Assembly (NCBI RefSeq): GCF_000364705.1
Contig: NZ_AQOH01000202.1
Span: forward strand, 1-63,517
Length of the DNA stretch: 63,517 nt
Direction: 5' to 3'
Source: Pseudomonas fuscovaginae SE-1
GTDB lineage: Bacteria > Pseudomonadota > Gammaproteobacteria > Pseudomonadales > Pseudomonadaceae
In this document: piece by piece, positions 42,911 through 52,151 of the stretch
Numbering within the stretch: the stretch's first letter is position 1
How the letters are laid out: the number at the start of each line of letters is the position of its first letter
Made by a program: the position numbers and the translations under genes
Notes under the pieces: model-generated
What the model was told of the DNA's origin: nothing
The model's database searches: none
Seen by the model: only the letters and a program-made list of their open reading frames with translations

Positions 42911-44149
42911 ATGTCCCTCATTCCGAAGTTTCACGCAATGCGCTTGCGCATCGGCCTGGCCGCTGCGCTCGGCCTGTTGCTCAGTCCGCTGGCCCAGGCG
43001 GATTTTTCCATTCCCGGTTTCGAACTGGTGCACACCGTGCCCCTGGCGACCGAGCTCGATGCCCCCGACCTGCGCCAGCCCGGCCCGGTCTGGATCGAGT
43101 TGTTCAACGGCGCGAGAAACCGAATCGACATCGGCCAGTTCTATGCCGCCGATCATCCCGGTTCGGTGATGGACAAGGTGATCGACAGTCTGGAGGCCGC
43201 TGGCAGGCGTGGCGTGAAAATTCGTTTCCTGCTGGAAGAAAAGGGCCTCAAGCTCTCCGACCAGGCTACCCTGGAACGGTTGCGCAGGATTCCCAACCTG
43301 ACCTTCCGCGTACTGCCGTATGCACGGGTGGGCGGCGGCATCATCCACGCCAAGTACCTGGTGGTGGATGGTCAGCAGGCTTTTATCGGCAGCCAGAACT
43401 TCGACTGGCGGTCCCTTGAGCACATTCATGAAACCGGCTTGCGGATCAGTGACGAAACCGTCGTCGGCCAGGTCCAGGCGATATTCGATCAGGATTGGAA
43501 GGCCCAGGCCGCGCTGACCCAGAACAAGCCGGTGCCATTGCCCAAAACCGGCAAGGAGCCGACACGGAGCGGCAACTACCTGGTCGCCAGCCCGCAACGC
43601 TATAACCCGGCAGGCGTCGGCGATTCACAGCAGGAGCTGCCGCGCCTGCTGGCCGAGGCCAAACATGAGGTGCGGGTGCAACTGCTCGACTATGCGCCGC
43701 TGTCCTACGGGCCGGACAAGACCCGTCCGTACTACCCGGTGATCGACAATGCCGTCCGCGCTGCTGCGGCACGAGGCGTGTCGATCAGGCTGATGGTCTC
43801 CGACTGGAACACCGGCGCGCCGGAAGTCGCCTACCTCAAGAGCCTGGCGGTGCTGCCCAACGTCCAGGTCAAGATCGTCACCTTGCCCCAGGACCCGCAG
43901 GGCTTCATCCCCTATGCGCGGGTGATCCACAGCAAGACCATGGAGATCGACGGGCAGGTGGCGTGGGTCGGCACCAGCAACTGGCTGGGCGGCTACCTCG
44001 ACAACTCGCGCAACCTCGAAGTGGTGATGCACGACCAGGCGATGGCCGAACGGATCGGCGCGTTGCATGAGCAGTTGTGGGATGGGCCCTATGCCTGGCC
44101 GCTGGATGTGGCGCGCGATTATCCACAGCCGCATCCGGGGACGCCTTGA
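42911..44149 (+). CDS. Exported phospholipase D-like protein
   Basis: A 412-residue protein with a signal peptide (about 1-30, ending PLAQA) and two HKD half-sites of the phospholipase D superfamily: HAKYLVVDGQQAFIGSQNFD (about 147-166) and HSKTMEIDGQVAWVGTSNW (about 340-358). Each has the HxKx4D pattern, so an intact two-half active site is expected. It should cleave phosphodiester bonds in the periplasm or outside; the substrate could be phospholipid, glycerophosphodiester or nucleic acid. The domain layout resembles eukaryotic PLD3/PLD4-type enzymes. The ribosome-binding site is weak (ACGAGA). It may be cotranscribed with exbB across the REPIN. Confidence 0.88.
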   Translation: MSLIPKFHAMRLRIGLAAALGLLLSPLAQADFSIPGFELVHTVPLATELDAPDLRQPGPVWIELFNGARNRIDIGQFYAADHPGSVMDKVIDSLEAAGRRGVKIRFLLEEKGLKLSDQATLERLRRIPNLTFRVLPYARVGGGIIHAKYLVVDGQQAFIGSQNFDWRSLEHIHETGLRISDETVVGQVQAIFDQDWKAQAALTQNKPVPLPKTGKEPTRSGNYLVASPQRYNPAGVGDSQQELPRLLAEAKHEVRVQLLDYAPLSYGPDKTRPYYPVIDNAVRAAAARGVSIRLMVSDWNTGAPEVAYLKSLAVLPNVQVKIVTLPQDPQGFIPYARVIHSKTMEIDGQVAWVGTSNWLGGYLDNSRNLEVVMHDQAMAERIGALHEQLWDGPYAWPLDVARDYPQPHPGTP

Positions 44150-44202
44150 ATGGCACTGTGGCGGTTCTCACAGGCTCTGCCGCCGGCTGGGCACCATCAA
44201 AA

Positions 44203-44224
44203 AAGGGGACCGTCTGGTCCCCTT
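44203..44224. terminator. Bidirectional terminator between PLD and permease genes
   Basis: AAGGGGACC-GTCT-GGTCCCCTT is a perfect 9-bp stem, preceded by A-rich and followed by T-rich sequence, placed between the convergent stops at 44149 and 44242. Confidence 0.85.
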
Positions 44225-44241
44225 GTTCTTCAGGCTGATGA

Positions 44242-45639
44242 TCAGGCCGTACGCGGCGAACCCTTCGCCACGCGCAGGCGATACAGCCCGTAGATGAACA
44301 GTACCCAGGCCGGCATTACGTAGACCGACACGGCGATGCCCGGGATCATCAGCATCACGCCGAGGATCAGCGCGACGAAGGCCAGGCACAGGTAGTTGCT
44401 GAACGGCGTCCAGAACGCCTTGAAGCCAGGTACCACGCCCTGTTGCTCCATGGCCTTGCGGAATTTCAGGTGGGTCAGGCTGATCACGATCCAGTTGATG
44501 ATCAGCGATGCGACCACCAGTGCCATCAGCAGCTCCAGCGCTTCATGGGGCGCGACGTAGTTCACCACCACGCAGAGCAGGGTGACCAGCGCCGAGACGC
44601 CGATGGCCCGAACCGGTACGCCCTGCTTGTTCAGCTTCAGCAGTGACTTCGGCGCATCGCCTTGCTCGGCCAGGCCGAACAGCATGCGGCTGTTGCAGTA
44701 CACGCCGCTGTTGTACACCGACAGGGCGGCGGTCAGGACCACCACGTTGAGGATCTGCGCGGCGGTGTCGCTGCCGATCAGGGCGAAGATCTGCACGAAC
44801 GGACTGCCGCTGTAGGCGTCGCCGGAAGCGCCGAGAGTGACCAGCAACTGGTCCCACGGGTACAGCGAGAGCAGGACGGTCAGTGCGCCGACGTAGAAGA
44901 TCAGGATACGCACCACGACCTGGTTGATCGCCTTGGGGATCACCTTGCGTGGTTCGGTGGCCTCGGCGGCGGTGATGCCCACCAGTTCCAGGCCTCCGAA
45001 CGAGAACATGATGAAACACAGCGCCATCAGCAGGCCGCTGACGCCGTTGGGGAAGAAGCCGCCATGACTCCACAGATTGCTGACCGTGGCCTGTGGGCCG
45101 CCGACACCGCTGACCAGCAGGTAGACGCCGAGGGCGATCATGCCGACGATGGCGACCACCTTGATGATCGCGAACCAGAACTCGGCTTCACCGAAGGTCT
45201 TCACATTGGTCAGGTTGATCAGGTTGACCAGCACGAAGAACACCGCCGCGCTGACCCAGGACGGGATTTCGGGCCACCAGAACTGCACGTACTTGCCCAC
45301 CGCCGTCAGTTCGGCCATGCCCACCAGCACGTAGAGCACCCAGTAGTTCCAGCCGCAGAGAAAGCCCGCGTAGCCGCCCCAGTACTTGTGGGCGAAATGG
45401 CTGAACGAGCCGGCCACCGGCTCCTCGACGATCATCTCGCCCAACTGGCGCATGATCAGGAAGGCGATGAAGCCGCAGATCGCATAGCCCAGGATCATCG
45501 CCGGGCCGGCGGACTTGAGCACCCCGGCGGAGCCTAGGAACAGCCCGGTGCCAATCGCCCCTCCGAGGGAAATCAGTTGGATATGGCGGTTTTTCAGGCC
45601 GCGCTTGAGCAAACCCGGTGTCAGGTTTTCACCCGTCAT
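44242..45639 (-). CDS. Amino-acid permease of the AAT (APC) family
   Basis: A 465-residue inner-membrane protein with 12 predicted helices. It begins LKRGLKNRHIQLISLGGAIG, the signature of the AAT family (AroP, PheP, CycA, AnsP, ProY), and contains SFGGLELVGITAAEATEPRK and the TFGEAEFWFAIIKV segment typical of it. It imports an amino acid by proton symport; which one cannot be told, though it is closest in pattern to ProY/AroP-like members. The start at 45639 is supported by AAGGTGAA 5 bp upstream; an in-frame ATG at 45657 adds six residues and is also possible. Confidence 0.9.
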   Translation of the reverse strand: MTGENLTPGLLKRGLKNRHIQLISLGGAIGTGLFLGSAGVLKSAGPAMILGYAICGFIAFLIMRQLGEMIVEEPVAGSFSHFAHKYWGGYAGFLCGWNYWVLYVLVGMAELTAVGKYVQFWWPEIPSWVSAAVFFVLVNLINLTNVKTFGEAEFWFAIIKVVAIVGMIALGVYLLVSGVGGPQATVSNLWSHGGFFPNGVSGLLMALCFIMFSFGGLELVGITAAEATEPRKVIPKAINQVVVRILIFYVGALTVLLSLYPWDQLLVTLGASGDAYSGSPFVQIFALIGSDTAAQILNVVVLTAALSVYNSGVYCNSRMLFGLAEQGDAPKSLLKLNKQGVPVRAIGVSALVTLLCVVVNYVAPHEALELLMALVVASLIINWIVISLTHLKFRKAMEQQGVVPGFKAFWTPFSNYLCLAFVALILGVMLMIPGIAVSVYVMPAWVLFIYGLYRLRVAKGSPRTA

Positions 45640-46008
45640 TGCTTCACCTTCTCTCATTTTTCTTCTCAGCGGGGCCCTGACTGGATCAGATCTGCAACCG
45701 ATACTGAGTGCTCGACATAAGCGGCGTGGATATTAAATCCCGAAGATGGGGGGCTCAAGTATTACGCGGGGTCGCGGGCAAATTAGGCATGGATTGGGAA
45801 GTTTCCGACAGCCAGGTGCTGCGGGCATTGAAGGTATTGGCGACATCGACAGCGGATTTGGGCAAATCTCGTGAAAACCGCCTATGTCGTCAGCTTTCGC
45901 CGGCTGTGATCGCGTATGTCGGTATTGTCGTGCTTTCGCTTGATCGAGCAGGTGGCTGTCATATAGTTTTATCGAAATCGGCACAAACATGCACAATCAG
46001 GCGAACTC
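45640..46008. other. Divergent intergenic region permease / DeoR, no gene seen
   Basis: About 370 bp without a supported gene. GCACAAACATGCACAATCAG (45980-45999), just before the DeoR start, contains a repeated GCACAA element that could be an operator. No strong core promoter was recognised. Confidence 0.4.
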
Positions 46009-46794
46009 ATGCAAAACTTTCATTCCCCTTCCGAGCTGCCCGATGTGCGGCGACAGAAGATCCTGCTGTTGCTGGAGCGCGATGGCAAGGTCATGGCCTC
46101 GGAACTGAGCCAGCATTTCGCGGTGTCGGAAGACACGATCCGTCGTGACCTGGCCGAGCTGTCCCAGGCCGGCCTGTTGCAACGGGTCCATGGGGGCGCC
46201 TTGCCGCGCCCCAAGGATACCGGCAAGGACTATTTCACCCGGATCGCCGAGACCGATGAGGTGAAACGGCACCTGGCCGAACTGGCGGCACGGCGGATCG
46301 GCCAGGGGCAGATCGTCCTGTTCGACTCGGGCAGTACCACCTTGCAGATCGCCCAGTCACTGCCGACGGGCCTGTCCTTCACCGCCGTGACCTGTTCGCC
46401 GATGATCGCGATGACCCTGGCCGAGCACCAGGGCGTTACGGTGATCCTTGCCGGTGGCACGCTGAACCCGGCGACCATGGCGGTGGGAGGGCACGAAGCG
46501 GTGCGGTTGATCCAGGGCATCAAGGCGGACCTGTTGTTTACCGGTGTCTGTGCGATCCATCCGCAGGTCGGTATCAGTTGTTCGCGCTACGAGGAGTTGG
46601 CGGTGAAGCAGGCGCTGCTCGACAGCGCCTCCCATGTGGTGGCCGTGACCACCGCCGACAAGCTCGGCGCGGTGGAGCCGTTCGTGGTGGGGCCGTGCGC
46701 ACGGTTGCAGACGATGTTCACCGAGCAGCAGGTGATGGGCGATATCGAGGCCTATCGGCGCCTGGGGATCGAAGTGGTGCAGGCGCAGATCTGA
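46009..46794 (+). CDS. DeoR-family transcriptional regulator
   Basis: A 261-residue regulator. The N-terminal DeoR helix-turn-helix (about 14-70) contains RRQKILLLLERDG and AVSEDTIRRDLAELSQAGLLQRVHGGA, the family signature. The C-terminal DeoRC sensor domain (about 85-240) contains IVLFDSGSTTLQIAQ and DLLFTGVCAIHPQVGIS. Such proteins sense sugar phosphates and usually repress carbohydrate genes; neither neighbour is a sugar gene, so its target is unclear. The divergent permease is one candidate. Confidence 0.9.
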   Translation: MQNFHSPSELPDVRRQKILLLLERDGKVMASELSQHFAVSEDTIRRDLAELSQAGLLQRVHGGALPRPKDTGKDYFTRIAETDEVKRHLAELAARRIGQGQIVLFDSGSTTLQIAQSLPTGLSFTAVTCSPMIAMTLAEHQGVTVILAGGTLNPATMAVGGHEAVRLIQGIKADLLFTGVCAIHPQVGISCSRYEELAVKQALLDSASHVVAVTTADKLGAVEPFVVGPCARLQTMFTEQQVMGDIEAYRRLGIEVVQAQI

Positions 46795-46895
46795 GCGCTC
46801 GTCGTTCCAGCGCTCGATTTTCGTCTCCGGCAAGGTATGCTGGCTCCTTACCAGCCGCTTTGCATTCCGATGTTCCTGCGAGTCGACAGCGTTCC

Positions 46896-47417
46896 ATGAT
46901 CACCCACCTTGCCCTGTTCCTCTGTACCCTCGTCGCGATGGAAGGCGTCGGCTACCTGGCGCACAAGTACGTGATGCATGGCTGGGGCTGGTTCCTGCAC
47001 CGCTCGCACCATGAGCAACACCTGGGGGCTTTCGAGACCAACGATATCTATCTGCTGGTGTTGGCGGTGGTGGCTGTCGGCCTGATCGTGGCGGGGAACA
47101 GCGGGCATGAGCCCTTGCAGTGGATCGGTGCCGGTGTGGCAGCCTTCGGGATCATCTACGTGGTGGTGCATGACGGCATCGTGCATCGCTACTGGCCGTT
47201 TCGGCCGCGGCCACGCAATCGTTACCTCAAGCGCCTGTATCAGGCGCACCTGCTCCATCATGCGGTGAAGGGACGCAAGGACAGCGTGTCGTTCGGCTTC
47301 CTGTATGCGCCGCCGTTGCGAACGCTGAAACGGCAGTTGCGCGAGTCGCGACAGGCCGCGCGCAATCATCTCGATCCTGTCGCCAGCGATGGGGTTCGCA
47401 GGCCTCCAGGCTTCTAG
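46896..47417 (+). CDS. CrtZ-like beta-carotene hydroxylase / fatty-acid hydroxylase family
   Basis: A 173-residue membrane di-iron enzyme. Three histidine clusters are visible: HKYVMHGWGWFLHRSHHEQH (about 23-42), HDGIVHRYWPF (about 98-108) and HLLHHAVKG (about 123-131), in four hydrophobic segments, as in CrtZ. CrtZ adds 3-hydroxyl groups to carotenoid rings. No other carotenoid gene (crtE, B, I, Y) is in the window, so the true substrate may differ. The start at 46896 precedes the first hydrophobic segment; the longer frame runs into the DeoR gene. Confidence 0.85.
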   Translation: MITHLALFLCTLVAMEGVGYLAHKYVMHGWGWFLHRSHHEQHLGAFETNDIYLLVLAVVAVGLIVAGNSGHEPLQWIGAGVAAFGIIYVVVHDGIVHRYWPFRPRPRNRYLKRLYQAHLLHHAVKGRKDSVSFGFLYAPPLRTLKRQLRESRQAARNHLDPVASDGVRRPPGF

Positions 47418-47445
47418 CCCGTTGCAGGCTTATGCCGAGGTGATG

Positions 47446-47473
47446 CCCCTGGCCTGCTCTCACAGGCCAGGGG
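47446..47473. terminator. Perfect stem-loop between crtZ-like gene and fdsD
   Basis: CCCCTGGCCTG pairs with CAGGCCAGGGG (11 bp, 6-nt loop) between the convergent stops at 47417 and 47486. There is no T-run on either side, so it may be a Rho-type or processing element. Confidence 0.65.
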
Positions 47474-47485
47474 GGGAGTGCGCTC

Positions 47486-47707
47486 CTAGGCCTCCCAACC
47501 CGCTCCACTGACCGCCGCACGCGCCAGCGGATGCAGCTCAGCACCCGGGTGCTCGATCTGCCAGGCCAGCAGTTCCTTGCGCATGCCGGGCGTCCAGAAC
47601 ATCTGCAGGTGATTGCGCACGCCGAGCACGGCCTGTTGCGGATCCGGTTCGCTGGAGAAGTACTGGGCGATCTGGTTGGCCATCTTGATCAGGTTATCGG
47701 TGCTCAT
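47486..47707 (-). CDS. fdsD: Formate dehydrogenase delta subunit FdsD
   Basis: A 73-residue protein matching the small FdsD family (DNLIKMANQIAQYFSSEPDP, then NHLQMFWTPGMRKELLAWQ). FdsD is an accessory subunit of the soluble NAD-dependent formate dehydrogenase. Its ATG overlaps the fdsA stop (ATGA), so it follows fdsA directly. In Cupriavidus and Rhodobacter the order is fdsGBACD; fdsC (FdhD-like, needed for cofactor sulfuration) is missing at this point and is not elsewhere in the window. Confidence 0.9.
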   Translation of the reverse strand: MSTDNLIKMANQIAQYFSSEPDPQQAVLGVRNHLQMFWTPGMRKELLAWQIEHPGAELHPLARAAVSGAGWEA

Positions 47708-50592
47708 CGGCGGACCTCCGCTCGGGTTCCGGTTTCGCGTGCCTGGCGGCGTTCCTCCAGCAGGCGCTGCTGCTCGTCGCTGAACGCCTGGTAGCGTTTC
47801 TGCCACTCCGAAGGCTGGTAGACGCGGCTGACCTCCACGGCAGTGACCTTGTATTCCGGGCAGTTGGTGGCCCAGTCGGAGTTGTCGGTAGTGATGACGT
47901 TGGCTCCCGATTCCGGGAAGTGGAAGGTGGTGTACACCACCCCCGGGGCAACCCGCTCGGTCACCCGTGCACGCAGCACGGTCTGGCCCGCACGACTGCC
48001 GATGCCGACCCAGTCGCCTTCGCTGATACCCCGGCTCTCGGCATCGGTGGGGTGGATCTCCAGGCGGTCCTCATCATGCCAGGCGACGTTTTCGGTACGC
48101 CGGGTCTGGGCGCCGACGTTGTACTGGCTGAGGATGCGGCCGGTGGTCAGCAGCAGCGGGTAGCGGCTGTTGACCTTTTCCTCGGTGGGCACGTAGCCGG
48201 TGATCATGAAGCGTCCCTTGCCACGCACGAACTCTTCGATGTGCATGGTCGGTGTACCGTTCGGCGCCGCCTCGTTGCACGGCCATTGCAGGCTGCCGTG
48301 ACGCTCCAGGGCCGCATAGCTGACGTGGGTGAAGGTCGGTGTCAGGCTGGCGATTTCATCCATGATCTGCGACGGGTGCTGGTAGTTCATCGGGTAGCCC
48401 AGGGCATTGGCCAGGGCCACGGTGCCTTCCCAGTCGGCCTTGCCGCCCAGCGGTTCCATGACCTTGCGCACCCGCGAGATGCGCCGCTCGGCGTTGGTAA
48501 AGGTGCCGTCCTTTTCCAGGAACGAACTGCCCGGCAGGAACACGTGGGCGAACTTGGCGGTTTCGTTGAGGAAGATGTCCTGCACCACCACGCATTCCAT
48601 GGCCGACAGTGCCGCGGTGACGTGCTGGGTGTTCGGGTCGCTCTGGGCGATGTCCTCTCCCTGGCAGTACAGGCCCTTGAAGTGGCCGGCCAGGGCTGAT
48701 TCGAACATGTTGGGGATGCGCAGGCCCGGATCGGGTTGCAGGGTGACGTTCCAGGCCTGTTCGAACTGGCTGCGCACCGCTTCGTTGGAGATGTGCCGGT
48801 AACCGGGCAACTCATGGGGGAAGGAGCCCATGTCGCAGGAGCCCTGCACGTTGTTCTGCCCGCGCAGCGGGTTCACGCCGACGCCCTCGCGGCCGATGTT
48901 GCCGGTGGCCATGGCCAGGTTGGCGATACCCATGACCGAGGTGCTGCCCTGGCTGTGTTCGGTCACGCCCAGGCCGTAGTAGATGGCCGCATTGTCGGCG
49001 TTGGCGTAGAGGCGGGCGGCTGCGCGAATGTCTTCAGCGGCCACGCCGCAGATGACCCCGAGCACTTCCGGCGAGTTTTCCGCGCGGCTGACGAACTCTT
49101 TCCAGCGGGCGAAATCGCCGCCTTCGCAACGGGCGTCGATGAAGTCCTGGTCGAGCAGGCCCTCGGTGACGATGACATGGGCCAGCGCGTTGAGCATGGC
49201 GACGTTGGTGCCCGGGCGCAGGGCCAGGTGCAGTTCGGCACGCGCATGCACGGAGTCCACCAGGTCGATACGCCGGGGGTCGATGACGATCAGCCGGGCG
49301 CCTTCGCGCAGGCTGCGCTTGAGCTGGGAAGCGAACACCGGGTGGGCATCGCTGGGGTTGGCTCCCATGACGAGAATCACGTCGGCCTGCATCACCGAGT
49401 CGAAGCTCTGGGTCCCCGCGGACTCGCCCAGGGTCTGCTTCAGGCCATAGCCGGTGGGCGAATGGCAGACGCGGGCGCAGGTGTCGACGTTATTGTTGCC
49501 GAAGGCCGCCCGTACCAGTTTCTGCACCAGGTAGGTTTCTTCGTTGGTGCAGCGGCTGGAGGTGATGCCACCGATGGCGTCGCGGCCATATTTGTGTTGC
49601 AGGCGCCGGAACTCGCTGGCGGCGTAGGTGACCGCCTCATCCCAGCTGACTTCCTGCCAGGGGTCGTCGATGTGCTTGCGGATCATCGGCTTGGTGATGC
49701 GATCCGGGTGAGTGGCGTAGCCCCAGGCAAAGCGTCCCTTGACGCACGAGTGGCCGTGGTTGGCCTGGCCGTTCTTGTCGGGAACCATGCGTACCAGTTG
49801 GTCGCCCTTCATCTCGGCGCGGAACGAGCAGCCGACGCCGCAGTAGGCGCAGGTGGTGATCACGGCATGCTCGGGCTGGCCCAGTTCGACCACGCTTTTT
49901 TCCATCAGCGTCGCGGTGGGACAGGCCTGCACGCAGGCGCCGCAGGACACGCATTCCGAGTCGAGGAAATTCTCCCCGCCGGCGGCGGCGACCCGCGATT
50001 CGAAACCGCGTCCGGTGATGGTCAGGGCGAAGGTACCCTGGGTTTCCTCGCAGGCGCGTACGCAACGGTTGCAGACGATGCACTTGCTCGGGTCGTAGTC
50101 GAAATAAGGGTTGGAGGTGTCTTTCTTGTCGGCCAGGTGATTGTCGCCTTCATAGCCGTAGCGCACTTCCCGCAGGCCGACCTGGCCGGCGACGGTCTGC
50201 AGTTCACAGTTGCCGTTGGCCGAGCAGGTCAGGCAGTCCAGTGGGTGGTCGGAAATGTACAGTTCCATGACGTTGCGGCGCAGTGTCGCGAGTTTCGGCG
50301 TCTGGGTGTGGACCACCATGCCCTCGCTGACGGGCGTCGTGCATGACGCCGGGTAGCCGCGCATGCCGTCGATCTCCACCAGGCACATGCGGCAGGAACC
50401 GAAGGGTTCCAGGCTGTCGGTGGCGCACAGTTTGGGAATGCTGGTGCCGAGCATGGCCGCCGCGCGCATCACCGAGGTGCCTTCGGGCACGCTGATGCTC
50501 TGGCCGTCGATGTTCAGGGTGACCTGTACCAGGCTGTCGCGGGCCGGGGTGCCCAGGTCCATATCGGTTTTCGGATCGAAGAGAGTGATCAT
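47704..50592 (-). CDS. fdsA: NAD-dependent formate dehydrogenase alpha subunit FdsA
   Basis: A 962-residue molybdenum enzyme that oxidises formate to CO2. From the N-terminus it has a [2Fe-2S] domain (CRMCLVEI), a NuoG-type region with HPLDCLTCSANGNCELQ, two [4Fe-4S] clusters (CIVCNRCVRACEETQG and CVSCGACVQACP), and the bis-MGD catalytic domain starting CAYCGVGCSFRAEM. The catalytic cysteine lies in RVCHSPTGYG, so this is a Cys, not Sec, enzyme. The start at 50592 overlaps the fdsB stop (ATGA). Electrons pass through its clusters to FdsB. Confidence 0.96.
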   Translation of the reverse strand: MITLFDPKTDMDLGTPARDSLVQVTLNIDGQSISVPEGTSVMRAAAMLGTSIPKLCATDSLEPFGSCRMCLVEIDGMRGYPASCTTPVSEGMVVHTQTPKLATLRRNVMELYISDHPLDCLTCSANGNCELQTVAGQVGLREVRYGYEGDNHLADKKDTSNPYFDYDPSKCIVCNRCVRACEETQGTFALTITGRGFESRVAAAGGENFLDSECVSCGACVQACPTATLMEKSVVELGQPEHAVITTCAYCGVGCSFRAEMKGDQLVRMVPDKNGQANHGHSCVKGRFAWGYATHPDRITKPMIRKHIDDPWQEVSWDEAVTYAASEFRRLQHKYGRDAIGGITSSRCTNEETYLVQKLVRAAFGNNNVDTCARVCHSPTGYGLKQTLGESAGTQSFDSVMQADVILVMGANPSDAHPVFASQLKRSLREGARLIVIDPRRIDLVDSVHARAELHLALRPGTNVAMLNALAHVIVTEGLLDQDFIDARCEGGDFARWKEFVSRAENSPEVLGVICGVAAEDIRAAARLYANADNAAIYYGLGVTEHSQGSTSVMGIANLAMATGNIGREGVGVNPLRGQNNVQGSCDMGSFPHELPGYRHISNEAVRSQFEQAWNVTLQPDPGLRIPNMFESALAGHFKGLYCQGEDIAQSDPNTQHVTAALSAMECVVVQDIFLNETAKFAHVFLPGSSFLEKDGTFTNAERRISRVRKVMEPLGGKADWEGTVALANALGYPMNYQHPSQIMDEIASLTPTFTHVSYAALERHGSLQWPCNEAAPNGTPTMHIEEFVRGKGRFMITGYVPTEEKVNSRYPLLLTTGRILSQYNVGAQTRRTENVAWHDEDRLEIHPTDAESRGISEGDWVGIGSRAGQTVLRARVTERVAPGVVYTTFHFPESGANVITTDNSDWATNCPEYKVTAVEVSRVYQPSEWQKRYQAFSDEQQRLLEERRQARETGTRAEVRR

Positions 50593-52151
50593 TGATCGGC
50601 CTCCGAGGGCTGCAGACCGAAGTCGGCGGGGAAATACTTGAGGGCGCTGGCCACCGGATAGGAGGTCATGCCGCCCAACGCGCACAGCGAACCGTATTGC
50701 AGGGTGTCGCACAGGTCCTTGAGGATGATCGCCTGTTCATCGCGGCCTCCCTGGTCGGGGGCGGCCAGCAGCCGATCGATCACTTCCACGCCGCGGGTCG
50801 AGCCGATGCGGCAGGGCGTGCACTTGCCACAGGATTCCTCGGCGCAGAACTGCAGGGCGAAGCGCGCCATGCGGGCCATGTCCAGGCTGTCGTCAGCCAC
50901 CACCACGCCACCGTGACCGAGCATGGCGCCAATGGCGGCGAAGGCTTCGTAGTCCAGCGGTGTATCGAATTGTTCCGGGGGGACCCAGGCGCCCAGCGGA
51001 CCGCCTACCTGGGCCGCCTTCAGTGGCCGGCCGCTGGCGGTACCGCCACCGTAGCCTTCCACCAGTTCACGCAGGGTCAGGCCAAAGGCCCGCTCGACCA
51101 GGCCGCCGTGACGGACATTGCCGGCCAGCTGGAAAGGCATGGTGCCCAGGGAACGGCCCATGCCGTAGTCGCGATAGAACTGCGCGCCCTTGGCCAGGAT
51201 CAGCGGGACCGACGCCAGGGTGAGCACGTTGTGCACCAGCGTCGGCTGGCCGAACAGCCCGCGCAACGCCGGGATGGGGGGCTTGGCGCGGACGATGCCG
51301 CGCTTGCCTTCGAGGGAGTCGAGCAGGGCGGTTTCCTCGCCGCAGATGTAGGCGCCGGCACCGACCCGAACCTCGAGGTCGAAGGCCTGGCCGCTACCGA
51401 GTACATCGGCACCGAGGTAACCGGCCTCGCGGGCGATGTCCAGCGCCTGGCGCAGCGTCGACACCGCCTGTGGATATTCCGAGCGGACGTAGATGTAGCC
51501 TTGGCTGGCACCGACCGCGAGGCCGGCGATGGTCATGCCCTCGACCAGCAGGAAGGGGTCGCCTTCCATCAGCATGCGGTCGGCGAAGGTGCCGGAGTCA
51601 CCTTCGTCGGCATTGCACACCACGTATTTCCGGGGCGCCTGGGCGGCGCTGACCGTGCGCCATTTGATCCCGGCAGGGAAGGCCGCGCCACCGCGGCCGC
51701 GCAGGCCTGAATCGAACACGGCGGTAGCGGTCTGTTCAGCGCCGATGGCGATGGCCCGGACCAGTCCTTCGAAGCCGCCATGGGCCCGGTAGTCATCCAG
51801 GGACAGCGGACGGGTGATGCCGGCGCGGGCGAACAGCAGGCGCTGCTGGCTTTTCAGATAAGGCAGTTCTTCCACCAGCCCGAGGGCCAGGGGATGGGCC
51901 GATGGGTCGCCCTGTAGTGCATCGAGCAGCGACGGTACGTCGGCGGCGCTCACGGGGCCGAAGCCGAGGCGGCCCCGCGGGCTGTCGATTTCCAGCAACG
52001 GCTCCAGCCAATAGAGGCCTCGCGAGCTGGTACGCCGCAGATCCAGTTGCAGATTGCCTGCGCTGGCCCGGGTCGTGATGGCCGCCGCGATCTCATCGGC
52101 CCCGACCGCGCGGGCCAGGGAGTCGGCGGGTAGATAGAGGTTCGGCATCAT
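50589..52151 (-). CDS. fdsB: NAD-dependent formate dehydrogenase beta subunit FdsB
   Basis: A 520-residue NuoF-like subunit with an N-terminal thioredoxin-like domain. It has the FMN/NADH site SGLRGRGGAAFPAGIKW and CNADEGDSGTFADRML, and a [4Fe-4S] motif CAEESCGKCTPCR near the C-terminus. It takes electrons from FdsA and reduces NAD+. The start at 52151 (MMPNLYLPADSL) overlaps the fdsG stop by 4 bp, and the stop overlaps fdsA by 4 bp, so the operon is translationally coupled. Confidence 0.95.
   Translation of the reverse strand: MMPNLYLPADSLARAVGADEIAAAITTRASAGNLQLDLRRTSSRGLYWLEPLLEIDSPRGRLGFGPVSAADVPSLLDALQGDPSAHPLALGLVEELPYLKSQQRLLFARAGITRPLSLDDYRAHGGFEGLVRAIAIGAEQTATAVFDSGLRGRGGAAFPAGIKWRTVSAAQAPRKYVVCNADEGDSGTFADRMLMEGDPFLLVEGMTIAGLAVGASQGYIYVRSEYPQAVSTLRQALDIAREAGYLGADVLGSGQAFDLEVRVGAGAYICGEETALLDSLEGKRGIVRAKPPIPALRGLFGQPTLVHNVLTLASVPLILAKGAQFYRDYGMGRSLGTMPFQLAGNVRHGGLVERAFGLTLRELVEGYGGGTASGRPLKAAQVGGPLGAWVPPEQFDTPLDYEAFAAIGAMLGHGGVVVADDSLDMARMARFALQFCAEESCGKCTPCRIGSTRGVEVIDRLLAAPDQGGRDEQAIILKDLCDTLQYGSLCALGGMTSYPVASALKYFPADFGLQPSEADQ

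Noticed and set aside
48736..50346. 536-codon open frame antisense to fdsA
   Set aside because: It mirrors conserved fdsA and has no domain or start signal.
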